In this document: piece by piece, positions 15,342 to 22,338 of the stretch | How the letters are laid out: every line of letters starts with the position of its first letter | How positions within the stretch are numbered: position 1 is the stretch's first letter | Assembly (NCBI RefSeq): GCF_014199985.1 | Contig: NZ_JACHOS010000026.1 | Location: forward strand, 1-59,571 | Length of the DNA: 59,571 nt | Direction: 5' to 3' | Source: Methylorubrum rhodesianum | Lineage (GTDB): Bacteria; Pseudomonadota; Alphaproteobacteria; Rhizobiales; Beijerinckiaceae | Program-made: the position numbers and the translations under genes | Notes under the pieces: generated by a model | The model's input: only the letters and a program-made list of their open reading frames with translations | Databases searched by the model: none | What the model was told of the DNA's origin: nothing

Positions 15342-17579
15342 TCAGGTCCGGCGCTGTGCCGCGCCCTCCCGCTCGTTCCAGCCGTCGAGCACCTTGTCGA
15401 GGGTGAGCGGGTAGTCGCGGATGCGCAGGCCGGTGGCGTTGTAGACGGCGTTGGCCAAAGCCGCGCCCGCGCCGCAGATGCTGACCTCGCCGAGCCCCTT
15501 GCTCTTGAGGGGGTTCGCCTTGTCGTCGAGCTCGGGCAGGAACACCGCATCGATCGCCGGCACGTCGGCATGCGCCGGCACATGGTACTCGGCCAGATCG
15601 TGGTTCACGAAGTAGCCGTAGCGGGCGTCGGTCTCGGCCGCCTCCATCAGCGCCGCGCCGATGCCGAAGATCATGCCGCCGATGGCCTGCGAGCGGGCGG
15701 TCTTCAGGTTGAGGATGCGCCCGCCGGTGAACACGCCGAGCATCCGCCGCAGCCGGATCTCGCCGGTATCCGCATCGACCCCGACCTCGGCGAAATGCGC
15801 GCCGTAGGAGTGCTGCGAGAACTTCTCCTTCATCGCGCCGGGCTTGATCTCGCCCTTAGCCTCGAGCCCTCGCGCGCCGGCCAGCTCCGTCAACGTCTCC
15901 GAGCGGTCGCCGGAGGTGACCTTGCCTTCCGCGAACACCGCGCCGTCCGGGTTCATGCCGGCCGTCTGCAGCAGCGCCTGCCGGAGGTTGTCGCAGGCGA
16001 CGTAGAGCGCCGAGCCGGCCGAGCCCGCGCCGAACGAGCCGCCGGAGCCGGCGGCCTTCGGATAGGCGGTGTCGCCGATCTCGACGCGGATGCGCTCGAT
16101 CGGCAGCCCCATCATCTCGCCCGCGATCTGGGCCAGGATCGTGTAGGTGCCGGTGCCGATATCGGTCATCGCCATCCGCACGGTAAGCGTGCCGTCGGGG
16201 TTGAGCCGCACGCCCGCCTGCGAGGGCATCAGCGGGTTGAGGCGCGAGGCCGCCGCCATGCCCATGCCGACGAGCCAGCGCCCGTCCCGCGTCGTCCCGG
16301 TGGCGCCGCGCCTGTCCCAGCCGAAGCGCTGCGCGCCCTCGCGCATGCAGGCGACGAGCTGCCGGGTGGAGTACGGCACCCGCTTCTCCGGATCCTGCTC
16401 GGGCTCGTTGCGGATGCGCAGCTCGATCGGATCGACCTTCAGCTGCTCCGCCAGCTCGTCCATGGCGCATTCGAACGCGAGCTGGCCCACCGCCTCGCCC
16501 GGCGCCCGCATGGCGGAGGCGATCGGCACGTTGAGATTGGCGAGCCGGTGCCGGGTCAGGCGGTTCTGCGCCGCGTAGAGCGAACGGGTGACGACGGCCG
16601 AGGTCTCGTAGAACACGTCTCCCGGTGCCGTCGCCGACCACGATTCGTGGGCGATCGCGGTGAGCCGCCCGTTCGTGTCGGTGCCGAGCCGGATGCGCTG
16701 GATCGTGTCGCTGCGGTGGGTGGCGACGTGGAATTCCTGCTGGCGGGTCAGCGCCACCTTCACCGGGCGCTTGAGCGTCTTCGAGGCCAGCGCGGAGAGG
16801 ATCGCCTCGGGCTGCGGCTGCAGCTTCGAGCCGAAGCCGCCGCCGATATAGTGCGAGACCAGCCGCACGTTCTCCGGCTTCAACTTCAGCACCGAGGCCA
16901 GCGAGGTCTGGCCGCGGTTGAGCATCTGGTTGGCGGTGAACAGGGTCACACGGTCGCCGTCGGGGCCGGTCTCCCATGAGGCGATGGTGGCGTGCGGCTC
17001 CATCTGCGCGTGGATCTGCACCGGCGTCGTATATTCCACGTCGAGCGTCACCGGCGCGGCGGCGAAAGCGCCGTCGAAATCGCCGAGTTTCGAATCCGGC
17101 GGCGTCTGGGCCGGCTTCGGCTCGACGGCCGTGGGCCGGGCCGCCTTCAGCAACGCCTCGGGCTTCTCGGCGTCGTACTCGGCCTTCACGAGGGCGGCCG
17201 CCGCGCGGGCCTGCTCGAAGCTCTGCGCCACGACGAAGGCGATGGGCTGGCCGTGGAAGCGGATCTCGGGGCCCTGCAATTGCGGGTAGACCTGTTCCTT
17301 CTTCTCGCCCTGCTCCGGCACGTTCTCGTGGGTCATCACGAGAAGGACGCCGGGCGCACGCTTGGCCGCGGAGACGTCGAGGCTGCGGATGCGGCCGCGC
17401 GCGATGCCGGCCTCGACGAGAAAGCCGTAGGCGGGGTTCTTGAGGTCGCGGGTCTCGTAGGCGTAGGGCGCGCGGCCCGTGACCTTGAGGCGCCCGTCGA
17501 TGCGGTCGATCGGGCGACCGACGAGCCCGTCCGGCTTGCCGTCGAGAGGCGTCGCGCCGATCGGCTGGTTCATGTCCAT
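15342..17579 (-). CDS. paoC: Periplasmic aldehyde oxidoreductase, molybdenum-cofactor subunit
   Basis: The catalytic subunit of a PaoABC-type xanthine oxidase-family enzyme that oxidises aldehydes to acids. The 745-residue length is close to E. coli PaoC. Visible features are GRAPYAYETRDLKNPAYG, FRHGQPIAFVVA-like cofactor-domain sequence, IGGGFGSKLQPQPE, AMRAPGEAVGQLAFE and GSGGSFGAGSAGSALY. The C-terminal KGLGEVSICGAGAAL contains the catalytic Glu of the family (GxGE). There is no own signal peptide, so export would be by hitchhiking on the Tat signal of PaoA. The start at 17579 has GAGGA eight bases upstream. It is 26 bases after paoB and is the last gene of paoA-paoB-paoC. Confidence 0.9.
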   Translation of the reverse strand: MDMNQPIGATPLDGKPDGLVGRPIDRIDGRLKVTGRAPYAYETRDLKNPAYGFLVEAGIARGRIRSLDVSAAKRAPGVLLVMTHENVPEQGEKKEQVYPQLQGPEIRFHGQPIAFVVAQSFEQARAAAALVKAEYDAEKPEALLKAARPTAVEPKPAQTPPDSKLGDFDGAFAAAPVTLDVEYTTPVQIHAQMEPHATIASWETGPDGDRVTLFTANQMLNRGQTSLASVLKLKPENVRLVSHYIGGGFGSKLQPQPEAILSALASKTLKRPVKVALTRQQEFHVATHRSDTIQRIRLGTDTNGRLTAIAHESWSATAPGDVFYETSAVVTRSLYAAQNRLTRHRLANLNVPIASAMRAPGEAVGQLAFECAMDELAEQLKVDPIELRIRNEPEQDPEKRVPYSTRQLVACMREGAQRFGWDRRGATGTTRDGRWLVGMGMAAASRLNPLMPSQAGVRLNPDGTLTVRMAMTDIGTGTYTILAQIAGEMMGLPIERIRVEIGDTAYPKAAGSGGSFGAGSAGSALYVACDNLRQALLQTAGMNPDGAVFAEGKVTSGDRSETLTELAGARGLEAKGEIKPGAMKEKFSQHSYGAHFAEVGVDADTGEIRLRRMLGVFTGGRILNLKTARSQAIGGMIFGIGAALMEAAETDARYGYFVNHDLAEYHVPAHADVPAIDAVFLPELDDKANPLKSKGLGEVSICGAGAALANAVYNATGLRIRDYPLTLDKVLDGWNEREGAAQRRT

Positions 17580-17605
17580 GGCGGAATTCCTCAGGCTCGA
17601 AAGGG

Positions 17606-18580
17606 TCAGGCGCGAAGAGCTTCAGCGACGGTGGCGCGCAGCGTCCGGCGGGTGAGCGGGATCTTGAAGTCGTTGGAGCCCTGGCCGCGGGCGCCCTCCA
17701 GCACCCGGTCGGAAGCGGCATCCGCCGAGCCGGTCTCGACCAGGGCGGCCTCCGCCGCCTCGATCCGCCAGGGCTTGTGGGCGAGCCCGCCGAAGGCAAG
17801 CTTGGCCAGCTTCGGCCGGTCGCCCTCCCCCTTGGCGATGATCGCCGCCACCGACACCGTGGCGAAGGCGTAGGACGCCCGGTCGCGGACCTTGCGGTAG
17901 AGGTGCACGCCCGCGACGGGTTTCGGCAGCGTCACGGCGGTGATGAGTTCGCCGGGCTTGAGGGTCGTCTCGATCTGCGGCGTGTCGCCGGGCAGGCGGT
18001 GGAACTCGGCGATCGGGATCGTTCGCGTCGCGCCCTTCGGGTCGATGGTCTCCACCGTCGCGTCGAGGACCCGCATCGCCACGTTCATGTCGGAGGGGTT
18101 GGTGGCGATGCAGGCGTCGCTCGCCCCCAGCACCGCCATGATCCGGTTGAATCCGCCGATGGCGGCGCAGCCCGAACCGGGCTCACGCTTGTTGCAGGGT
18201 TTGGTCGTGTCGTAGAAGTAGTAGCAGCGGGTCCGCTGCAGCAGGTTCCCCGCCGTGGTCGCCTTGTTGCGCAGCTGGCCCGAGGCACCCGCGAGCAGGG
18301 CTTTCGAGAGCACCGCGTAGTCCGCCCGCACCCGCGGATGCGCGGCGAGATCGGAATTGCGCACCAGCGCGCCGATGCGCAGGCCGCCCTCCTCCGTATC
18401 GGTCACGTCGGCGAGCGGCAGGCGGTTGACGTCGATCAGGGTCGCGGGCGTCTCGATCTGGAGCTTCATCAGGTCGAGCAGGTTGGTGCCGCCGGCGATG
18501 AAGCGGGCGTCGGGCCGCTCGGCGGCGAGGCGCGCGGCGTCCTGGACCGTGGCGGGGCGCTCGTAGGCGAAAGCCTTCAT
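17606..18580 (-). CDS. paoB: Periplasmic aldehyde oxidoreductase, FAD subunit with 4Fe-4S site
   Basis: The FAD-binding subunit that passes electrons from the Mo and Fe-S sites. It opens MKAFAYERPATVQDAARLAA and has the FAD pyrophosphate loop FIAGGTNLLDLMKLQ and ASGQLRNKATTAGNLLQRTR. The RCYYFYDTTKPCNKREPGSG segment followed by CAAIGG carries the extra cysteines that in E. coli PaoB ligate a [4Fe-4S] cluster absent from ordinary xanthine dehydrogenases. Length 324 aa is typical. Separated by 12 bases from paoA and 26 from paoC. No signal peptide of its own. Confidence 0.9.
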   Translation of the reverse strand: MKAFAYERPATVQDAARLAAERPDARFIAGGTNLLDLMKLQIETPATLIDVNRLPLADVTDTEEGGLRIGALVRNSDLAAHPRVRADYAVLSKALLAGASGQLRNKATTAGNLLQRTRCYYFYDTTKPCNKREPGSGCAAIGGFNRIMAVLGASDACIATNPSDMNVAMRVLDATVETIDPKGATRTIPIAEFHRLPGDTPQIETTLKPGELITAVTLPKPVAGVHLYRKVRDRASYAFATVSVAAIIAKGEGDRPKLAKLAFGGLAHKPWRIEAAEAALVETGSADAASDRVLEGARGQGSNDFKIPLTRRTLRATVAEALRA

Positions 18581-18592
18581 GGTCTCGCCCCC

Positions 18593-19246
18593 TCAGATCT
18601 TGGTGCCGGCGTCGCGGATCGCCGCGACGATGTTGGGATAGGCCGAGCAGCGGCAGATGTTGCCGCTCATCCGCTCGCGGATTTCCTCGTCGCTCAGAGA
18701 GACCTTGGCCGAGAGATCGCCCGTGACGTGGCTCGGCCAGCCGGCCTCGATCTCCGACAGCATGCCGGCGGCGGAGCAGATCTGACCCGGCGTGCAGTAG
18801 CCGCACTGGTAGCCGTCATGGTGCAGGAAGGCGGCCTGGAGCGGGTGCAGCTCCTCGCCCTTCGCCAGCCCCTCGATGGTGGTGACGTCGTCCCCCTCGT
18901 GCATCGCGGCCAGGGTCAGGCATGAATTGATCCGCCGCCCGTTCACCAGAACCGTGCAGGCGCCGCACTGGCCGTGGTCGCAGCCCTTCTTCGAGCCGGT
19001 GAGGTCGAGATGCTCGCGGAGCGCATCGAGCAGCGTCGTGCGGGTGTCGAGGGTGAGGTCGTGCCGCTGCCCGTTGATGGTCAGCGAGACCGGCATGGTC
19101 TGCGGCTGCGGGTCGGCGGCCGCTGCCGGGGCGGCATTCGCCCGGCCGCGCATCGAAGCGCCGAGCGTCGCCAGGGCGGCGCAGCTTCCCATCACCGTGC
19201 GGCGCGTCGGGTCGAAGCGCCGGTCTCTCGTCGAATGATCCGTCAT
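18593..19246 (-). CDS. paoA: Periplasmic aldehyde oxidoreductase, 2Fe-2S subunit (Tat-exported)
   Basis: The small iron-sulfur subunit of 217 aa. The N-terminus has a twin-arginine signal (RRTVMGSCAALATLGASM then ANAAPA) that should export the assembled PaoABC complex. A plant-type [2Fe-2S] site is seen as GCDHGQCGACTVLVNGRR, and the second [2Fe-2S] site as CGYCTPGQICSA with MSGNICRCSAYPNI. It is the first gene of paoABC and lies 162 bases downstream of sfnB on the same strand. Co-expression with the sulfone genes is possible but not shown. Confidence 0.9.
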   Translation of the reverse strand: MTDHSTRDRRFDPTRRTVMGSCAALATLGASMRGRANAAPAAAADPQPQTMPVSLTINGQRHDLTLDTRTTLLDALREHLDLTGSKKGCDHGQCGACTVLVNGRRINSCLTLAAMHEGDDVTTIEGLAKGEELHPLQAAFLHHDGYQCGYCTPGQICSAAGMLSEIEAGWPSHVTGDLSAKVSLSDEEIRERMSGNICRCSAYPNIVAAIRDAGTKI

Positions 19247-19408
19247 GAAGCCTGCCGTTCCGCGCTTCCGGACCGGCCGCGGCGGGGCGCGGCCAGTCTG
19301 GAATGGATCGAAAACCGGCAGGGGAACGCGACCGGCGTTCAGGTTGATCCGAGCCGGTGCCGCGCCCCTATGGCGCAGCGGTCCGGTCCGTCGTCCCGAA
19401 CGGCGGCC

Positions 19409-20668
19409 TCAGCTCCAGGCGTGAAGCGGCGGGTTCACCCCGTTGAGCGCGTGGTTGCCGACGATCGCGTATTTCCAGCGCACGGGATCGTGAAGCGTGT
19501 GGGTGCGGGCGTTGCGCCAGTGGCGGTCGAGATTGTGCTCGGCGAGCGTCGAGCGGGTGCCCGAGAGTTCGAACAGGGTGTTTGATGCGGCGAGGGCCAC
19601 CTCGGTGGTGAGCACCTTGGCCTCGGCGGTGGCGATCTGGGCCGCGGCCACGCTCTCCGGCGTCGGGTTCGCCACCGCCGCATCGATGGCGAGCCCCGCC
19701 CGGTCGAGCAGGGCTTCCGCCGCGTGCTGGCGGATGGTCAGGTCGCCGATGGCGCGGATGGTATGGGGGTCGTCGGAAGCCCGCTCCTGCCCGCTGTCGA
19801 TCCAGGGGCGCGCCTTCTCGCGCACGAAGGCGATCGTGTCGTCGATCGCCTCGCGGCCGATCCCGGCATCGACCGCCGCCTGGATGATCTGGAAGATCGC
19901 CCCGTCCGCCCGCGGCGCCTCGTAGGCGCGGTAGCCCGGCACGAGGTGGCTTTTTTCCACCCGCACGTCCTCGATGATCACGGTGCCGCTCGCGGTCCCC
20001 CGCTGGCCGAAGGCCGACCAGTCGTCGATCACCGTCAGCCCCGGCGCATCGCGCTCGGCGATGGCGTACCAGGCGCGGCCCTCTCCATCGAGGGCGACGA
20101 TGGGCACGAGATGGGCGAGGAGCGCGCCGGAGGAATAGAACTTCTGGCCGCGCACGATGACGTGATCGCCGTGGTCGGTGAAGCGGGTCTCGAACTCGGC
20201 GGCGCGCCGGGTGCCGCGCTCGGAAAACGCGTTGCCGAAGCGGGTGCCCTTCAGGACCTCGGCGAACAGAAGGGCCTGCTGCTCCGGGTCGGAGACGGTG
20301 CGGATCGCCGCGACGATGCCGAGATGGTTCTGGGCGATCTGCGCGATCGACGGGTCGGCGGCGGCGATGATCGCGATCACCTGCGCCAGTGTCCTGTAGG
20401 AGACCTCCGGCCCGCCGAAGGCTTTCGGCACGTTGATCGACCACAGGCCGCTTTGCGAGAAGGCGTCGAGTTCGGCCAGCGGCCGCGCGTTGGTGCGGTC
20501 GCGCTCGGATGCGCCCTCGCGGAATTCCTTGGCCAGTTCGTGGGCGATGCGGATCGCCTCGGCGTCGTCGCGGATGATGTGGGCCGGCGTCGCCGGGCGG
20601 GCGGGGCCCGGCACGCCCTGCGGCCGGCTGCCGGCCTCGGCCGTGGTGGGGCTGACGGCGATGGTCAT
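19409..20668 (-). CDS. sfnB: SfnB-family sulfur acquisition oxidoreductase, 419 aa
   Basis: An acyl-CoA dehydrogenase-fold flavoprotein of the SfnB type, linked to dimethyl-sulfone use in Pseudomonas, where it accompanies SfnG; its exact reaction is not settled. Features are the N-terminal helical region (AHIIRDDAEAIRIAHELAKE), GLWSINVPKAFGGPEVSYRT, IAQNHLGIVAAIRTV, FSSGALLAHL-like flavin-binding strands with WSAFGQRGTASGTV, and the C-terminal VKEP-like helices ending HALNGVNPPLHAWS. The ATG at 20666-20668 is chosen, since upstream frame lies in the hairpin repeat region. It is between sfnG and paoA, all on the minus strand. Confidence 0.88.
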   Translation of the reverse strand: MTIAVSPTTAEAGSRPQGVPGPARPATPAHIIRDDAEAIRIAHELAKEFREGASERDRTNARPLAELDAFSQSGLWSINVPKAFGGPEVSYRTLAQVIAIIAAADPSIAQIAQNHLGIVAAIRTVSDPEQQALLFAEVLKGTRFGNAFSERGTRRAAEFETRFTDHGDHVIVRGQKFYSSGALLAHLVPIVALDGEGRAWYAIAERDAPGLTVIDDWSAFGQRGTASGTVIIEDVRVEKSHLVPGYRAYEAPRADGAIFQIIQAAVDAGIGREAIDDTIAFVREKARPWIDSGQERASDDPHTIRAIGDLTIRQHAAEALLDRAGLAIDAAVANPTPESVAAAQIATAEAKVLTTEVALAASNTLFELSGTRSTLAEHNLDRHWRNARTHTLHDPVRWKYAIVGNHALNGVNPPLHAWS

Positions 20669-20697
20669 GGGCGGTCTCCGAAGGAGGGACGGGTTCG

Positions 20698-20889
20698 CCT
20701 CTCCCCGCGTGCGGGGAGAGGCCGGCCTGCACCTCGTCGTGCAGGCCGGAAGCGGAGGCGTAGCCGGAGCGGCGATGAGGGGGCGGCTCCGGATGAGCCT
20801 CTTTCTGGCAAGCCCCCTCACCGTCGGCTGCCGCCTTGCCGCGCCGACGACGAGGTCGTCGCGGCCCTCTCCCCGCGTGCGGGGAGAGG
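20698..20889. repeat. Intergenic palindromic repeat array between sfnG and sfnB
   Basis: Two identical 24-base palindromes occur at 20698-20721 and 20866-20889: an 11-bp stem, CCTCTCCCCGC with its complement, around GT. Between them is another perfect 11-bp stem, CCGGCCTGCAC (20722-20732) with GTGCAGGCCGG (20739-20749), and further short inverted repeats. The pattern matches mosaic REP-like intergenic elements rather than a single regulatory site. It splits the sfnG-sfnB transcript region and could limit read-through or stabilise the upstream mRNA. Confidence 0.75.
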
Positions 20890-20912
20890 GATGTACGGCC
20901 AATGGGCGTGGC

Positions 20913-22037
20913 TCAGGCCGCCTCGGCCCGGCGCTCGCGGGCGGCCTCCAGCGCGCGCACCCGCGGGATCACCTGCTCGCCGAAATACTTCACCTCCTCC
21001 TGGAAATGCAGGAAGGCGAGCAGGGCGAGGTCGGCGCCGGCCTCCTTGAGGGCGAGGATGCGCCCGGCGATCTGGTCGGGCGTGCCGATCAGGTTGGTCT
21101 TGAAGCCGTCGTTGTACTGGACGAGATCGTTGAAGCTCGACTTCGCCCAATTGCCCTCGCCTTCGGGCGAGGCCGCGCCGGCATTCTTCACCTCGTGGCC
21201 GAAGGCCTTGACCGCCTCCGGATCGGCGTTGTCGATGATCTCCTGGAGGACGGCGCGGGCCTCCTCCTCCGTGTCGCGGGCGATGACGAAGGCGTTGACG
21301 CCGACCTTTACGGAATGGCCGTTCGCGGCCGCCTTGGCGCGGAGATCCTCGACCTGGGCCCGCACGCCGTCGGGCGTGTTGCCGTTGGTGAAGTACCAAT
21401 CGGAGACGCGGGCGGCCATGTCGCGGGCCGCGCGCGAGGAGCCGCCCTGGAAGATTTCGGGCAGGCGCGCGCCCGGCTTCGGCTTCAGGGTGTAGTCGTT
21501 GTAGCGGTAGAAGTCGCCGCGGAAGCTGAAGCTGTCCTGGGTCCAGATCCCGCGCAGCGAGCGGATGAACTCCTCCGAGCGGCGGTAGCGCTCGTCGTGG
21601 TCGAGCCAGGGCTCGCCGATCGCCCGGAACTCCCCGGAGAACCAGCCCGAGACGATGTTGACGGCGATGCGGCCCTCGGTGAGCTGGCTGATCGTGGCGA
21701 TCTGCTTGGCCGCCAGCGTCGGGTTCCAGGGGCCGGGCAGGAGCGCGGCGATCACGGTCAGCCGCGTGGTCGCGGCGGCGAGCGCGTGGCTGAAGGCGAC
21801 GGATTCGTGCTGGTACTCGGCGCCGTAGCCGGCAGTGAAGCGGATCTGCGTCAGGGCGTAGTCGAAGCCCGAGGCCTCCGCGATCTGCGCCAGTTTCCGA
21901 TTGTAGTCGATGTCCCAGCTCGTGCGCTGCTCGATCCGGCTGATGACGAGGCCGCCCGAGACGTTGGGCACCCAGTAGGCGAAGCGGATCGGATCGGGCG
22001 AGGAAAGGTCTGTCCGGACGGTCAGGGCGGCAGTCAT
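20913..22037 (-). CDS. sfnG: Dimethyl-sulfone monooxygenase SfnG, 374 aa
   Basis: An FMNH2-dependent LLM-superfamily monooxygenase that cleaves dimethyl sulfone to methanesulfinate and formaldehyde in sulfur scavenging. Recognised from IRFAYWVPNVSGGLVIS, RTSWDIDYNRKLAQIAE, GFDYALTQIRFTAGYGAEYQ, HESVAFSHALAA, LLPGPWNPTLAAKQIATI, GRIAVNIVSGWFSGEF and PEIFQGGSSRAARDMAA. The length fits the SfnG/alkanesulfonate monooxygenase group. No ssuE-type flavin reductase is in the window, so reduced FMN must come from elsewhere. In a methylotroph the formaldehyde would enter one-carbon metabolism. An AT-rich leader with an inverted repeat lies upstream. Confidence 0.9.
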   Translation of the reverse strand: MTAALTVRTDLSSPDPIRFAYWVPNVSGGLVISRIEQRTSWDIDYNRKLAQIAEASGFDYALTQIRFTAGYGAEYQHESVAFSHALAAATTRLTVIAALLPGPWNPTLAAKQIATISQLTEGRIAVNIVSGWFSGEFRAIGEPWLDHDERYRRSEEFIRSLRGIWTQDSFSFRGDFYRYNDYTLKPKPGARLPEIFQGGSSRAARDMAARVSDWYFTNGNTPDGVRAQVEDLRAKAAANGHSVKVGVNAFVIARDTEEEARAVLQEIIDNADPEAVKAFGHEVKNAGAASPEGEGNWAKSSFNDLVQYNDGFKTNLIGTPDQIAGRILALKEAGADLALLAFLHFQEEVKYFGEQVIPRVRALEAARERRAEAA

Positions 22038-22082
22038 GGCGGCACGTCGCTCGTCTTCGTGAGGAAAGATCTGTAGAGATCT

Positions 22083-22117
22083 GAGACGAATTGGTGTTTT
22101 TATTATTGGTTCGTCTC
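22083..22117 (-). promoter_or_regulatory. Inverted repeat in the AT-rich region upstream of sfnG
   Basis: GAGACGAA (22083-22090) and TTCGTCTC (22110-22117) are exact 8-bp inverted arms around a 19-base AT-rich core, 46 bases before the sfnG start. AT-rich sequence inside GC-rich DNA with symmetric arms suits a promoter/operator for a sulfur-starvation regulator, for example a sigma-54 activator or CysB-like protein (inference). I see no convincing -24/-12 element. Confidence 0.35.
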
Positions 22118-22265
22118 GTTGATACAGATAATCGCTGGAGAACGACGCGTCGTCAAAGGAATGATCGGATCTTTTTCTGATCGGAACGAAAACGCCCTTC
22201 CTCGCCGCACCGGCTCGGGCGAAGGATCGTTTCGTTGAATACGATCCGTCGTCGAAGCGGGCCGA

Positions 22266-22297
22266 AACGAAAAGAGCCGCCCCGGTGGGGGCGGCTC
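22266..22297 (-). terminator. Intrinsic terminator of mrcA
   Basis: On the minus strand GAGCCGCC, a short loop region and GGCGGCTC form a GC-rich stem (complement at 22274-22297) followed by TTTTCGTT (complement at 22266-22273). It lies about 40 bases past the mrcA stop and ahead of the sfnG promoter region, insulating the two units. Confidence 0.8.
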
Positions 22298-22338
22298 ATT
22301 CTCGTCTCAGGTCTCGCTCGTCGTCGCAGGTCTCGCGT

